Part shown: piece after piece, positions 1 through 6,743 of the stretch
How the letters are laid out: each line of letters starts with the position of its first letter
How positions within the stretch are numbered: the stretch's first letter is position 1
NCBI GenBank assembly: GCA_026770585.1
Contig: MU646342.1
Span: 608,365 to 620,963 of the forward strand
DNA length: 12,599 bases
Reading direction: 5' to 3'
Source: Baffinella frigidus
Lineage: Eukaryota > Cryptophyceae > Cryptomonadales > Baffinellaceae
Made by a program: the position numbers and the translations under genes
Notes under the pieces: model-generated
Databases searched by the model: none
The model's input: the letters and a program-made list of their open reading frames with translations, nothing else
What the model was told of the DNA's origin: nothing

Positions 1-95
<95 letters not shown>
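1..95. repeat. (TA)n microsatellite
   Basis: This is an uninterrupted run of TA dinucleotides from the window edge to the start of the first exon A copy. It probably lies inside an intron of the SKA1-like gene. The array is cut by the window edge, so its full length is unknown. Confidence 0.97.
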
Positions 96-97
<2 letters not shown>

Positions 98-99
<2 letters not shown>

Positions 100-163
100 A
101 CCTGTTCCCTCTGATGCGCGAAGTCACCCCGGAGGAGTTCGCGGCCGTGCCTGACTACCTCAG
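98..163 (+). repeat. Exon A copy 1 with splice donor
   Basis: These 66 nt are identical to 424-489, and both are followed by GGTAAA. They encode the stretch ending [12 protein letters not shown] plus two bases of a split Arg codon. The sequence before this copy is (TA)n with no AG acceptor. The nearest possible acceptor is the AG at 122-123, inside the duplicated block. I cannot tell which copy is spliced in vivo. Confidence 0.8.
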
Positions 164-566
164 GTAAATCATCATAAAATAATAATAAAGGTAAATAATA
201 ATATTAACTTTATTAAAATAATAATAAAGGTAAATGATAATAAGGTAAATAATAATGATAGTAAAATAGGACTCAATCAGGGATGCCCTCAGGTAAGCCA
301 CCCCGTACAGCGGGCTACGAAGGGGTTTTCTGGCCGAGATTGAGCAACTTTCCGTTAGGGTGGCCCTTGGGGAAACTCTATGTCCCTACGGGTTGCCTAC
401 CGTAGGGAGATGATGGGGGGCGACAACCTGTTCCCTCTGATGCGCGAAGTCACCCCGGAGGAGTTCGCGGCCGTGCCTGACTACCTCAGGTAAACAATTA
501 AATTAATTTATTGTTATTACTTTTGATTAAAAAGTAATAATAATAATAATAATAATAATAAAGGTA

Positions 567-603
<37 letters not shown>

Positions 604-2971
604 TAGCACTCAATCAGAGATGCCCTCAAGTTCGCCACCCCGCACAGCGGGCTACAGAGAGATTTCGTGAATAACCCATAGGTGAATAATCCATGTGCTC
701 GTGGGACAGATTTCGCGTACAACTTCAGGTTAGACTTTTGGGTACAACCTTAGGTCTGTCTTCCTCCGGTAGTGCGCTAAGGTCGGAAATGGGGAGCGCG
801 TACGAGATTGGACCTCCTCAGGTTTAATCTCCATACAAGTACTAATAAATTGCTTTTGGTAACGAAAATTGCCACACGATTTGCTCATAAAAGTAATAGT
901 AAAGCGTTTGTGTAGTAAATTTCGTTGCACCAAAAGAAATTAATTAATACTTTTGTGGAGATGAGGTTAGACACCCTCCAGTGGAAAGATGAGCCAGAGA
1001 AGAGGCTTTTCCTGCACGAATTCTGCCCAGTGCACTGCCAGGGCGGAGATTTTAAAAAAGTCAATTCACCCACAAAATCTGTCAACTTAGAGACGAGGTA
1101 CCCAGATTGGGTACTTCGAAAATCGATTTTCGCCTTGAGTTGACTAATACAAAAACTCCGCCCTGGAAGTGCAGTGTAGATACCGTTCCGGTGCAAACCC
1201 CTGCCAGTTCAGCTCACCTAGCTTACTAGTAGAAGCTGTGTTGCGTAGTAAATAGTAAAGTAAATAGAAGAAGTTGTGCTGCGTAGTAAATAGTAAAGTA
1301 AATAGAAGAAGTTGTGTTGCGTAGTAGATAGTAAAGTAGAGCAGTCCCGAAAGCAGGCTGCAGCCTCGGGACAGCTCGGGGGGGCACGTGGGCCCGCCTC
1401 AGGATACGCCCCCGGTTGTAAAGATCAGCTTCCGGTTGTCGAGATAAGATTCCGGCTGTGACACGATAAGATTCCGGTTGTGAAGATAAGATCCCGGTTG
1501 GCGCGCAGGAGCCAGATCTGGTGCGAGGACCTGAACCGCGGTTGTCAAGATAAGATTCCGGTTGTGAAGATAAGATCCCGGTTGGCGCGCAGGAGCCAGA
1601 TCTCGTGCGAGGACCTGAATCGCGGTTGTCAAGATAAGATTCCGTTTGTGAAGATAAGATTCCGGTTGCTTCGCAGGAGCCAGATCTCGTGCGAGGATCT
1701 GAACCGGGCGGTGAAGAAGATCAACGACCTCATGACCGACAAGCGGTAAAACCCGAAACCCGAATCCCGTCCGGGTACGGGTATCAACCGGCATTCCGTA
1801 GGGCGCTACGGTAGCCGATCCCGTAGGGTCCTACGCAGTACCCGTACCCGGACTACTCGAGGCTTGAAGAGGGAGTATTTTAAATGTGGGGTTGTTAAAT
1901 TTAGTATCAGTCACGGGCACGCTTGGTCACGTTACTGAAGGAATTCCTCCAGCAACGTGGCCAAACGCGACATTCGTGTGAGAATTACTACACAGCGGTC
2001 CACTTGTAAAGGACTCGTAACGTTTCAATTTTTAAAATTGTCACATTTCTAGCCTCGAGTAGGACGCGTACCCGGGCGCCTCACGGCTTTTGCCTGTGAT
2101 TTTGTGTCTCACGGCTTTTGCCTGTGGATTTCGTGCGAGGATCTGAAGAAGATCAACGACCTTATGTCAGGCAGGTGGTAAAATCTAAACCCTGGACCCT
2201 GAACCCTGAACCCCGAACCCTGAACCCCGAACCCTGAACCCTGAACCCTGAAACCTACAACCTAGATCCTGAACCCTGGACCCTGAACCCTGAACCCTAA
2301 ACCCTGAACCTTGAACCCTGAACCTTGAACCCTAAATCCTAACCCTGAACCCTGAACCCTGAATCCTAAACTCTAAACCCTGAACCCTAAACCCTAAACC
2401 CTAAACCCTAAACCCTAAACCCTGGATCCTGAATCCTAAACTCTAACCCCTAAACCCTAAACCCTAAACCCTGAACCCTGGATCCTAAACTCTAACCCCT
2501 GAACCCGAAACCCGAAACCCGAAACCCTAAACCCTAAACCCTAAACCCTGAGTCCTATCACCAGTTTCGAACCGGACTCGTCCGGGTCCTCAGACTCCCT
2601 CTTGATGGACGAAACCCTAACTCTGTCTGTAGTGTATATAGATGTGCATAGATGTATATAGATGTATGTATATGTATGTATGTATGTATATATATATATA
2701 TATACATATATACATATATATATATATGTATATATATATTTATATGTATATATATATATATATATGTATATATATGTATACATATAGTATAAGTATAAGT
2801 GTAAGTATAAGTAAAGTAAATATAGACGCGCGTCCGCAAAACAACGCTCAACCCGAAACCCGAAACCCGATACAGGTTCGACCCGGACTCGCCAGGCTCC
2901 TCGGATTCACTCTCGATGGACGAAACCCTAACTCGTAGTATATAAAGATGTATATATGTATATAGTATATA

Positions 2972-3028
<57 letters not shown>

Positions 3029-3872
3029 GTACATAAAGATGTATATATGTATACAGTATATGTATATGTATATGTATATGTATAGTATATACTGACGCGC
3101 GTCCGCAAAACGACCCTAAGCCCTAAACCCTACCCTAAACCCTAAACCCTAAGCCCTAAACCCTAAGCCCTAAACCCTAAACCCTAAAACCAGGTTCGAC
3201 CCAGACTCGTCAGGCTCCTCGGATTCACTCTCGATGGACGAAATGCAGAAGCAGCTCAAGCTCGGCCTCAAGACCAAGGCCTTTGTGCGCCCCCTCCACT
3301 TTAAAACAATATAAAATATGAACAAAAAATAAAATACAAAATATAATATATACCATAAAGGATTTCCCAGCTGAAGCTCGGCTTCCTCAAGACCAAGGCC
3401 TTTTCCATACGCACACACACAGACACACCAGATCCTTGACAACTACACCACAGTCGTCACCAACACACAAACATACGGCTTGCCCCACACAGCGGGCTAC
3501 GGAGGGATTTCCGGCCAAAATCGGGCCGACTTTCCGTGACCGTATCCGTAGGAACCCCCATGTGACCCTACGGGTTGCCTACCGTAGGGTCATAGGTTGT
3601 ATCGCTTAAGGGATATTCGAAATCCGTCGGATTCGGTGTCGATGGACGAACTGCAGGAGCAGCTCAAACTCGGTCCCAAGACCAAAGCCTTCGTGCGTGT
3701 TCTAAAATAGAACCAACAACTAGAAACTAGAAACCAGAAACTAAAAAGCATAAAGGATTTCCCGGCTCAAGCTCCCTCTCTCTCTCTCTGGAGGGGGGGG
3801 GCGCACCCGATGGCAAGCCCCGTCTCAGTGGCGATCGCCAGGCACTCCGATAAAGGTCTCTCTCTCTCTCTT

Positions 3873-3918
<46 letters not shown>

Positions 3919-5807
3919 GCTTTTTAGTTTCTGGCCTGAAGACCAGACCAGCCGTTGCGCGTCCCCTCCCCACTTGACTTAGCATTTACCTGAGAATAGT
4001 CGGTCGGTGTGAGAAGAGCCAAGGCCTTTGTGCGTCCCCTAAACTATAAACCATCCCGTATCTGCCGAAACCTTATCTTAAGAAATTCCCTAAGGAAAGG
4101 CAGTGGCGCGGACGAGGATTTCCCGGGCCTAAAATCATTAAGTTCCAATTACTCAATTTGTTGAGCTTAGCGAGCCTGACAAGCTGGTTATTTTTCTAAA
4201 AAATCCGTTCAGGGGCGGCCGAGCCCAAAAATGCCAAAGTTGACTTTTCGCCGAAGTGACGACTTGAGGCGGCGCCGGCAGATAAGGGATAACCCCGAAA
4301 ATATGAAGAATTTCCCAGCTGAATCTCGTGCTCACGACCAAGGCCTTCGTGCCTGCCCTCTTACCGCCAGAGAATAGGACAAGACTGTACCAGATGGCAG
4401 GACCCGATCACTGGGTCGCGACCAGGTTGTACCAGCAACTACGGGGGAGGGCTAGGTGGTTTATTGGAGCCCTTTTTACCCATATCCTGCGGTTACTTTT
4501 CCGTCAAAGTCAATTATTTTTGGGCATTTCCGGCAACTTTTACCGATTTCAAGGGAAAATAATAGATGGACGCAGGGCGTAAAATGACATGTAGCTCTCC
4601 CGCGTAGAAGCCACACAGTAGGCTAAGAAGAGATTTTCGGCCCAAATCGGGCCACCTTTCCGTTACCGTATCCGTAGGACCCCCCCCTATGTCCCTACGG
4701 GTTGCCTACGGTAGGGTCCTTGGTCTTATTGCTATGGGGTTATTCAAAATCCCTTCGAAGTCCGCTGTGTGGTAGGACACGACGCCACGACCGAGGCCTT
4801 TGTGCGTGCTCCCCACCCAGTTGAATATCTTTCCCCCCTTTTATATATTTTCACCCAGCTTTCGGTGTGAGAGTGATCAGTTAACCCCCCCCCTACATGT
4901 ATTACCCTCTCCCCCTCACCCTAAACATTAAACTCTGAACCCTAAACCCTAAACCCTAAACCCTGAGTCGTAAGCCCTAAAACCTCAACCCAAACCCCCA
5001 AGCCCCAAACTCCAAACCCCAAATCCAGGTGCTGGTTCGCATGAACCGCGCATCAAGAACCGCGCTCCTTCAACCCTGAACCCTAAACACTAAACACAAA
5101 ACACAAAACACAAAACACAAACACCCTAAACCTAAATACCCTAAAGTTAAACCCCAAACCCCAAACCCCAAACCCCAAACCACAATCCCCAAACCCCAAA
5201 CCCCAAACCCCAACCCCTACAACTTAGGTGCTGCTGATGATGAACCTGACTCGCCTGAAGGCGCTGAAGCTTGACCCTAGACCTCAAACCCTAAACTCTA
5301 AACCCCAAACCCTAAAACCCTAAAACCCTAAACCCCACACCCCACACCCCACACCCTAAACCCCACACCCCACACCCCACACCCCACACGCCCAACATAG
5401 ATCACTGAGTCGAGGAGGTGCTTATCTAAACACTCTACACCCAAACCCAGGTGCTGCTGCTCAAGGAGAGAGAGAGACCCTAAACCTCTCTCTCTCACGC
5501 ACTCACTCACTCACTCACTCTCACACACACGCTCTCTCTCACACACACACTCTCTCTCTCTCGCTCTCGCTCGCTCGCTCGCTCGCTCGATCGCTGACTC
5601 TCTCACTCTCTCACACACACTCTCTCTCTCTCACACACACTCTCTCTCTCTCTCTCGCTCGCTCGCTCGCTCGCTCACTCTCTCTCTCGCTCGCTCGCTC
5701 ACTCTCTCTCTCTCTCCCTCCCCCAGGTGCTGCTCCTCATGAACCTGACGCGCGTCAAGACGCTCAAGCGCGGCGGGGCCATCGTCTACGGCATCGTCGC
5801 CTGCTGA
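99..5807 (+). CDS. SKA1: SKA1-like kinetochore protein, C-terminal microtubule-binding domain (3' part of gene, spliced)
   Basis: Four exons join in frame. Exon A is 99-163 or its identical copy ending at 489. Exon B is 1677-1745, exon C 3194-3284 and exon D 5727-5807, ending in TGA. Donors are AG|GTAAAC (GTAAAT in the first A copy), CG|GTAAAA and TT|GTGCGC; acceptors are TCGCAG, ACCAG and CCCCAG. Split codons complete correctly at every junction. Seen in the product: [13 protein letters not shown], then [15 protein letters not shown], an acidic serine-rich stretch starting RFDPD, then [19 protein letters not shown] and [12 protein letters not shown] at the end. From family knowledge, the SKA1 winged-helix domain has the same order: an EEF..VP.YM motif, a helix like VNAVVKEINK, a variable loop, and a final helix before GGG..YVI. 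SKA1 acts in the Ska complex, coupling kinetochores to spindle microtubules. The N-terminal coiled coil is outside the window. About 20 residues expected between B and C are not found. The family call rests on memory of the domain. Confidence 0.6.
168..263. repeat. AT-rich (TAA)n-like intronic tract
   Basis: Imperfect repeats of AATAATAAAGGTAAATAATA type follow exon A copy 1. The equivalent position after copy 2 (531-603) has a purer (TAA)n tract, as expected for unstable microsatellites in duplicated introns. Confidence 0.85.
298..409. mobile_element. 162-bp foldback family, truncated copy a
   Basis: It begins with ACAGCGGGCTACGAAGGG and contains CCCTACGGGTTGCCTACCGTAGGG, split here as CCCTACGGGTTG and CCTACCGTAGGG. 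Full copies of the family are at 4611-4772 and 7444-7604. The right terminal repeat is missing, and the sequence runs into exon A copy 2 within a few bases. A shorter left-end remnant lies at about 633-670. Confidence 0.75.
424..489 (+). repeat. Exon A copy 2 with splice donor
   Basis: This is a perfect copy of 98-163. It abuts a foldback fragment (298-409), and the frame stays open upstream to an ATG at 410. Together with the following (TAA)n tract and the shared text around ACTCAATCAG (near 271 and 608), it forms a tandem duplication with a 326-bp period covering about 98-680. Confidence 0.8.
531..603. repeat. (TAA)n microsatellite
   Basis: This is a nearly pure TAA/AAT array, interrupted once by AAGGTAAA. 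It lies in the intron after exon A copy 2. Between about 680 and 1020 I see no gene or clear repeat. Confidence 0.9.
1028..1178. mobile_element. Foldback (MITE-like) element, about 150 bp
   Basis: The left arm (CAGTGCACTGCCAGGGCGGA and on) pairs with the right arm (ACTCCGCCCTGGAAGTGCAG). Nested inside are GTCAACTT against GAGTTGAC, and a perfect 16-nt palindrome, CGAAAATCGATTTTCG, at 1117-1132. No coding capacity. It lies within the intron between exons A and B. Confidence 0.7.
1231..1340. repeat. 38-bp minisatellite, about 2.8 copies
   Basis: The motif GCGTAGTAAATAGTAAAG recurs with a 38-bp period (core starts near 1243, 1281 and 1319). The third copy has diverged at its 3' end. Confidence 0.85.
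1425..1676 (+). repeat. 84-bp tandem repeats carrying truncated exon B copies
   Basis: Truncated exon B copies at 1509-1540 and 1593-1624 each follow a GCGCGCAG acceptor. The full exon starts at 1677, so the spacing is exactly 84 bp each time. Both short copies keep the SQI(W/S)CEDLNR codons and then change to GTTGTCAAGATAAGATTCCG-type spacer, which ends in the next acceptor. Confidence 0.85.
1771..1851. repeat. Foldback with perfect 13-bp arms
   Basis: CCGGGTACGGGTA (1771-1783) is the exact reverse complement of TACCCGTACCCGG (1839-1851). Between them lie smaller CCGTAGGG/CCTACG palindromes like those in the other foldback families. It begins 26 bp after the exon B donor. Confidence 0.75.
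1919..1969. repeat. Imperfect palindrome centred on GAATTC
   Basis: The left arm CGCTTGGTCACGTT is an imperfect inverse of AACGTGGCCAAACGCG. The arms meet at GGAATTCC with no loop. No function is evident. Confidence 0.6.
2128..2174 (+). pseudogene. Decayed exon B copy 4
   Basis: It reads [16 protein letters not shown] followed by TG|GTAAAA, in the frame and phase of exon B. Compared with the intact exon it lacks 12 nt, an in-frame loss of four residues (NRAV). The donor is retained but there is no AG acceptor immediately upstream. A 25-nt direct repeat containing CTCACGGCTTTTGCCTGTG precedes it twice (about 2081-2126). Confidence 0.75.
2180..2560. repeat. Interstitial telomere-like array, AACCCTG/AACCCTA
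   Basis: These are tandem 7-mers of AACCCTG, AACCCTA and variants on the + strand. TTTAGGG is the standard telomere unit in plants and many algae, so this is a degenerate interstitial telomere-like array. It sits in the intron between exons B and C and ends shortly before exon C copy 1. Confidence 0.9.
2565..3193 (+). repeat. Two ~315-bp tandem units carrying truncated exon C
   Basis: Exon C 5' halves start at 2565 and 2876, and the intact exon at 3194 (spacings 311 and 318). Both truncated copies read the FDPDS-type start through SLDGR-side codons ATGGACGAA and then run into ACCCTAACTC and a TATA/TATG microsatellite. Each unit then has GACGCGCGTCCGCAAAAC (2825 and about 3094), a telomere-like stretch and the next CCAG-type acceptor. 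The microsatellite arrays span about 2633-2815 and 2937-3091. Confidence 0.85.
3110..3190. repeat. Telomere-like CCCTAAA array
   Basis: Tandem CCCTAAA with some CCCTAAG units runs directly up to the exon C acceptor. This may leave the intact exon without an ordinary polypyrimidine tract. Confidence 0.9.
3368..3402 (+). pseudogene. Exon C fragment 4
   Basis: After TTTCCCAG it reads CTGAAGCTCGGCTTCCTCAA and continues to AAGGCCTTT, matching the 3' third of exon C ([10 protein letters not shown]). The donor is lost because TCC replaces GTG after the TTT. The upstream text ATAAAGGATTTCCC recurs before the fragment at about 3770 and, in a diverged form, before the one at 4319. Confidence 0.75.
3483..3625. 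mobile_element. 162-bp foldback family, copy c
   Basis: The left end reads CCCCACACAGCGGGCTACGG. The core has CCCTACGGGTTGCC and CCGTAGGG, then TTATCGCTTAAGGG-like text (GTATCGCTTAAGGG here). The right end is cut at AATCC, where exon C copy 5 begins. Confidence 0.8.
3627..3692 (+). repeat. Exon C copy 5, open frame with donor
   Basis: Twenty-two in-frame codons read [13 protein letters not shown] then KLGPKTKAF, followed by the donor GTGCGT at the same position as in exon C. The 5' part and acceptor were replaced by a foldback element. Of nine codons differing from the intact exon, five are synonymous. It may be a decayed exon or, with another acceptor, an alternative one. Confidence 0.7.
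3734..3934. mobile_element. Foldback with perfect 20-bp terminal inverted repeats around a (TC)n tract
   Basis: CCAGAAACTAAAAAGCATAA at 3734-3753 is the exact inverse of 3915-3934. Inside are the truncated exon C start GGCTCAAGCTC (3763-3774), two (TC)n tracts and a G-run. No coding capacity. Confidence 0.7.
4017..4040 (+). pseudogene. Exon C 3'-end fragment
   Basis: CCAAGGCCTTTGTGCGTCCCC matches only the last codons of exon C (KAF) and the GTGCGT donor. From here to 4300 I see no gene. A weak inverted similarity (GCCCAAAAAT near 4223 and ATTTTTGGGC near 4515) may mark another degraded foldback. Confidence 0.6.
4305..4356 (+). pseudogene. Exon C fragment with acceptor
   Basis: TTTCCCAG precedes CTGAATCTCGTGCTCACGAC and CAAGGCCTTCGTGCCTGCC. 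This matches the end of exon C with several substitutions; the donor has become GTGCCT. The 80-codon frame running on from it shows no family features. Confidence 0.6.
4611..4772. mobile_element. 162-bp foldback family, full copy d
   Basis: The left end CCACACAGTAGGCTAAGAAG is inverse to the right end CTTCGAAGTCCGCTGTGTGG, giving imperfect terminal repeats of about 27 bp. The core has CCGTATCCGTAGGA and CCCTACGGGTTGCC. It lies in the last intron, directly before another exon C tail. Confidence 0.8.
4776..4806 (+). pseudogene. Exon C 3'-end fragment beside a foldback
   Basis: CCACGACCGAGGCCTTTGTGCGTG matches the KTKAF end and GTGCGT donor of exon C (written in two parts: CCACGACCGAGG, CCTTTGTGCGTG). 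It begins a few bases after the right end of the foldback at 4611-4772. Confidence 0.6.
5029..5072 (+). pseudogene. Exon D remnant 1
   Basis: After ATCCAG it reads GTG CTG GTT CGC ATG AAC CGC, close to exon D (VLLLMNL), and then drifts. It follows an AACCCC array directly. Confidence 0.7.
5228..5275 (+). pseudogene. Exon D remnant 2, frame kept for 16 codons
   Basis: After ACTTAG it reads [16 protein letters not shown], against [16 protein letters not shown] in exon D, with most codon differences in third positions. It then runs into the CCCTAAA-type array and a stop. If its acceptor were used, the protein would end in repeat-derived residues. Confidence 0.75.
5451..5463 (+). pseudogene. Exon D remnant 3 (start only)
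   Basis: CCCAG|GTGCTGCTGCTCA matches only the acceptor and first four codons of exon D, then changes to a GAGA tract. Confidence 0.55.
5464..5719. repeat. (TC)n/(CA)n/(GCTC)n compound microsatellite
   Basis: GAGA, CTCT, ACACAC, CACT and GCTC tracts alternate up to the exon D acceptor at 5726. The pyrimidine-rich strand may serve as the polypyrimidine tract for the last splice. Confidence 0.95.
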
Positions 5808-5821
5808 CAAACACGTCCCCG

Positions 5822-6052
5822 TGTCGCGTCCCAGCTGACCGGTCTATCAGGGACGCGACAGCGTGTCACGTCCCAGCTGACCGGTCTACCAAGGACGTGA
5901 CAGCGTGTCACGTCCTGGCGGCGCTGTCCCCTGCTGGTCATAGTGCGGACCTCCCGGCGAGGTCCACTTAGGACTTAAGTAGTGGGCGCTCCTCTGCTCC
6001 CAGATCACGTCCCTGTCACGTCCCAGCTGACCGGACTACTAGGGACGTGACA
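5822..6052. repeat. Three related hairpins with an 11-bp stem and CAGCTGACC loop
   Basis: Arms are 5822-5832/5850-5860, 5864-5874/5892-5902 and 6014-6024/6042-6052. Hairpin 1 has TGTCGCGTCCC with GGGACGCGACA; hairpin 3 has TGTCACGTCCC with GGGACGTGACA. Hairpin 2 has one mismatch. The loops contain AGCTGACCGG. The first begins 15 bp after the SKA1-like stop codon. Another perfect 7-bp stem, GGACCTC/GAGGTCC, lies at 5947-5965. Confidence 0.85.
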
Positions 6053-6153
6053 GCTGGTCACGTCCTGCGGGGTCCGGGGACATCTACATGTACGCGTAGC
6101 AGCCTGACTCGAGAAGAACTGATCCTCCCTCCAAGATGCAAGCCCTTCGACTA

Positions 6154-6257
6154 CAGGGGTACCTCACCCACAAGAAAGCGCCACTCCCTAGGACCCTACA
6201 GTAGGCCTATGCCTAGGGCCCTATGGTGGGGGCGCTTTCCTATGCGCGAGGTACCCC
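6154..6257. mobile_element. CAGGGG foldback family, copy 1 (right end cut)
   Basis: After TA it starts CAGGGGTACCTC and ends CGCGAGGTACCCC. Its core (CCTACAGTAGGCCTATGCC) is reversed relative to the copy at 7008-7124. The right end is directly followed by a 100-bp foldback. Confidence 0.8.
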
Positions 6258-6259
6258 CA

Positions 6260-6359
6260 TCCCTTAAGTGACCAGTAGGCGCATACGCCCTATCGTAGGG
6301 CCCTAGGACCTGCCTAGGGCCTCCACGGGCGATTATTCGCCCGTTGGTCACTTAAGGGA
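6260..6359. mobile_element. 100-bp foldback family, copy 1
   Basis: The ends TCCCTTAAGTGACC and GGTCACTTAAGGGA are perfect inverses. The flanks are CA and TA, so a TA duplication would need one change. Inside is the hairpin CGGGCGATTATTCGCCCG and a GTAGGGCCCTAGG palindrome. It has no coding capacity; it is probably a non-autonomous DNA transposon of the TA-target type (inference). Confidence 0.85.
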
Positions 6360-6444
6360 TACCAAGCTCCGCAGGGCCTCCAGGTTCGCTTTATTCCTGG
6401 TGGCAGCTGCCGGGAATCCAGATCTTTATCATGCAAAAAGCCAG

Positions 6445-6578
6445 CGCCAGCGAGGTACTTAGAGCCTACGGATTGCCTACGGTAGGAGCCCCCCTCCTAC
6501 GACTTTTAAAGGCCTTTTTGTTGTAAACGTCGTAGGAGGAGGGGGGGTTCCTACCGTAGGCTAAGGTGTCCGCTGGCG
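6445..6578. mobile_element. 134-bp foldback element
   Basis: CGCCAGCG and CGCTGGCG close a long imperfect stem. Inner arms include GCCTACGGTAGGA with TCCTACCGTAGGC and CCTCCTACGAC with GTCGTAGGAGG. No second copy was noticed in the window. Confidence 0.75.
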
Positions 6579-6743
6579 TAGCTTGTGGCATTATTTATTA
6601 CACTCACGAAAACGCTACGTGTCTCACCACCCCCCCGCGCGCGAGCCTTATTCACGGACTGTATCCCCAGAGCCCTCTAGACTTCGGGGGCCCTAGCAAA
6701 AAATAGGGACACACCAACCCAACTACCCGTAATGGGTCCTTTA

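Larger units (their letters stand above)
4918..5398. repeat. Telomere-like and AACCCCA arrays with exon D remnants
   Basis: Blocks of AACCCTA, AACCCCA, AACACAA and CCCCACA units fill this part of the last intron. Single decayed exon D copies interrupt them at 5029 and 5228. CCCCACA units continue to about 5390. Confidence 0.88.

Noticed and set aside
2541-3108. Minus- and plus-strand frames rich in YIYIYTYT
   Set aside because: They translate the TATA/TATG microsatellites and flanking telomere-like repeat; there is no composition or domain expected of a protein.
3767-3985. Minus-strand frame with a run of RERERE residues
   Set aside because: It is produced by the (TC)n tract inside a foldback element.
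4328-4582. 84-codon plus-strand frame starting at an exon C fragment
   Set aside because: Only its first residues (TTKAF) match a known exon, and these come from the decayed copy. The rest shows no family features.
1-5807. CRISPR array or bacterial repeat system
   Set aside because: The direct repeats contain splice sites and exon pieces, lack unique spacers of even length, and the setting is eukaryotic.
5822-6052. tRNA or other known structured RNA from the hairpin series
   Set aside because: No cloverleaf, A/B box or CCA-type end is visible; the stems are isolated 11-bp arms.
6047-6271. 74-codon plus-strand frame in the foldback cluster
   Set aside because: It is made of hairpin and foldback sequence from three elements, with no domain pattern.
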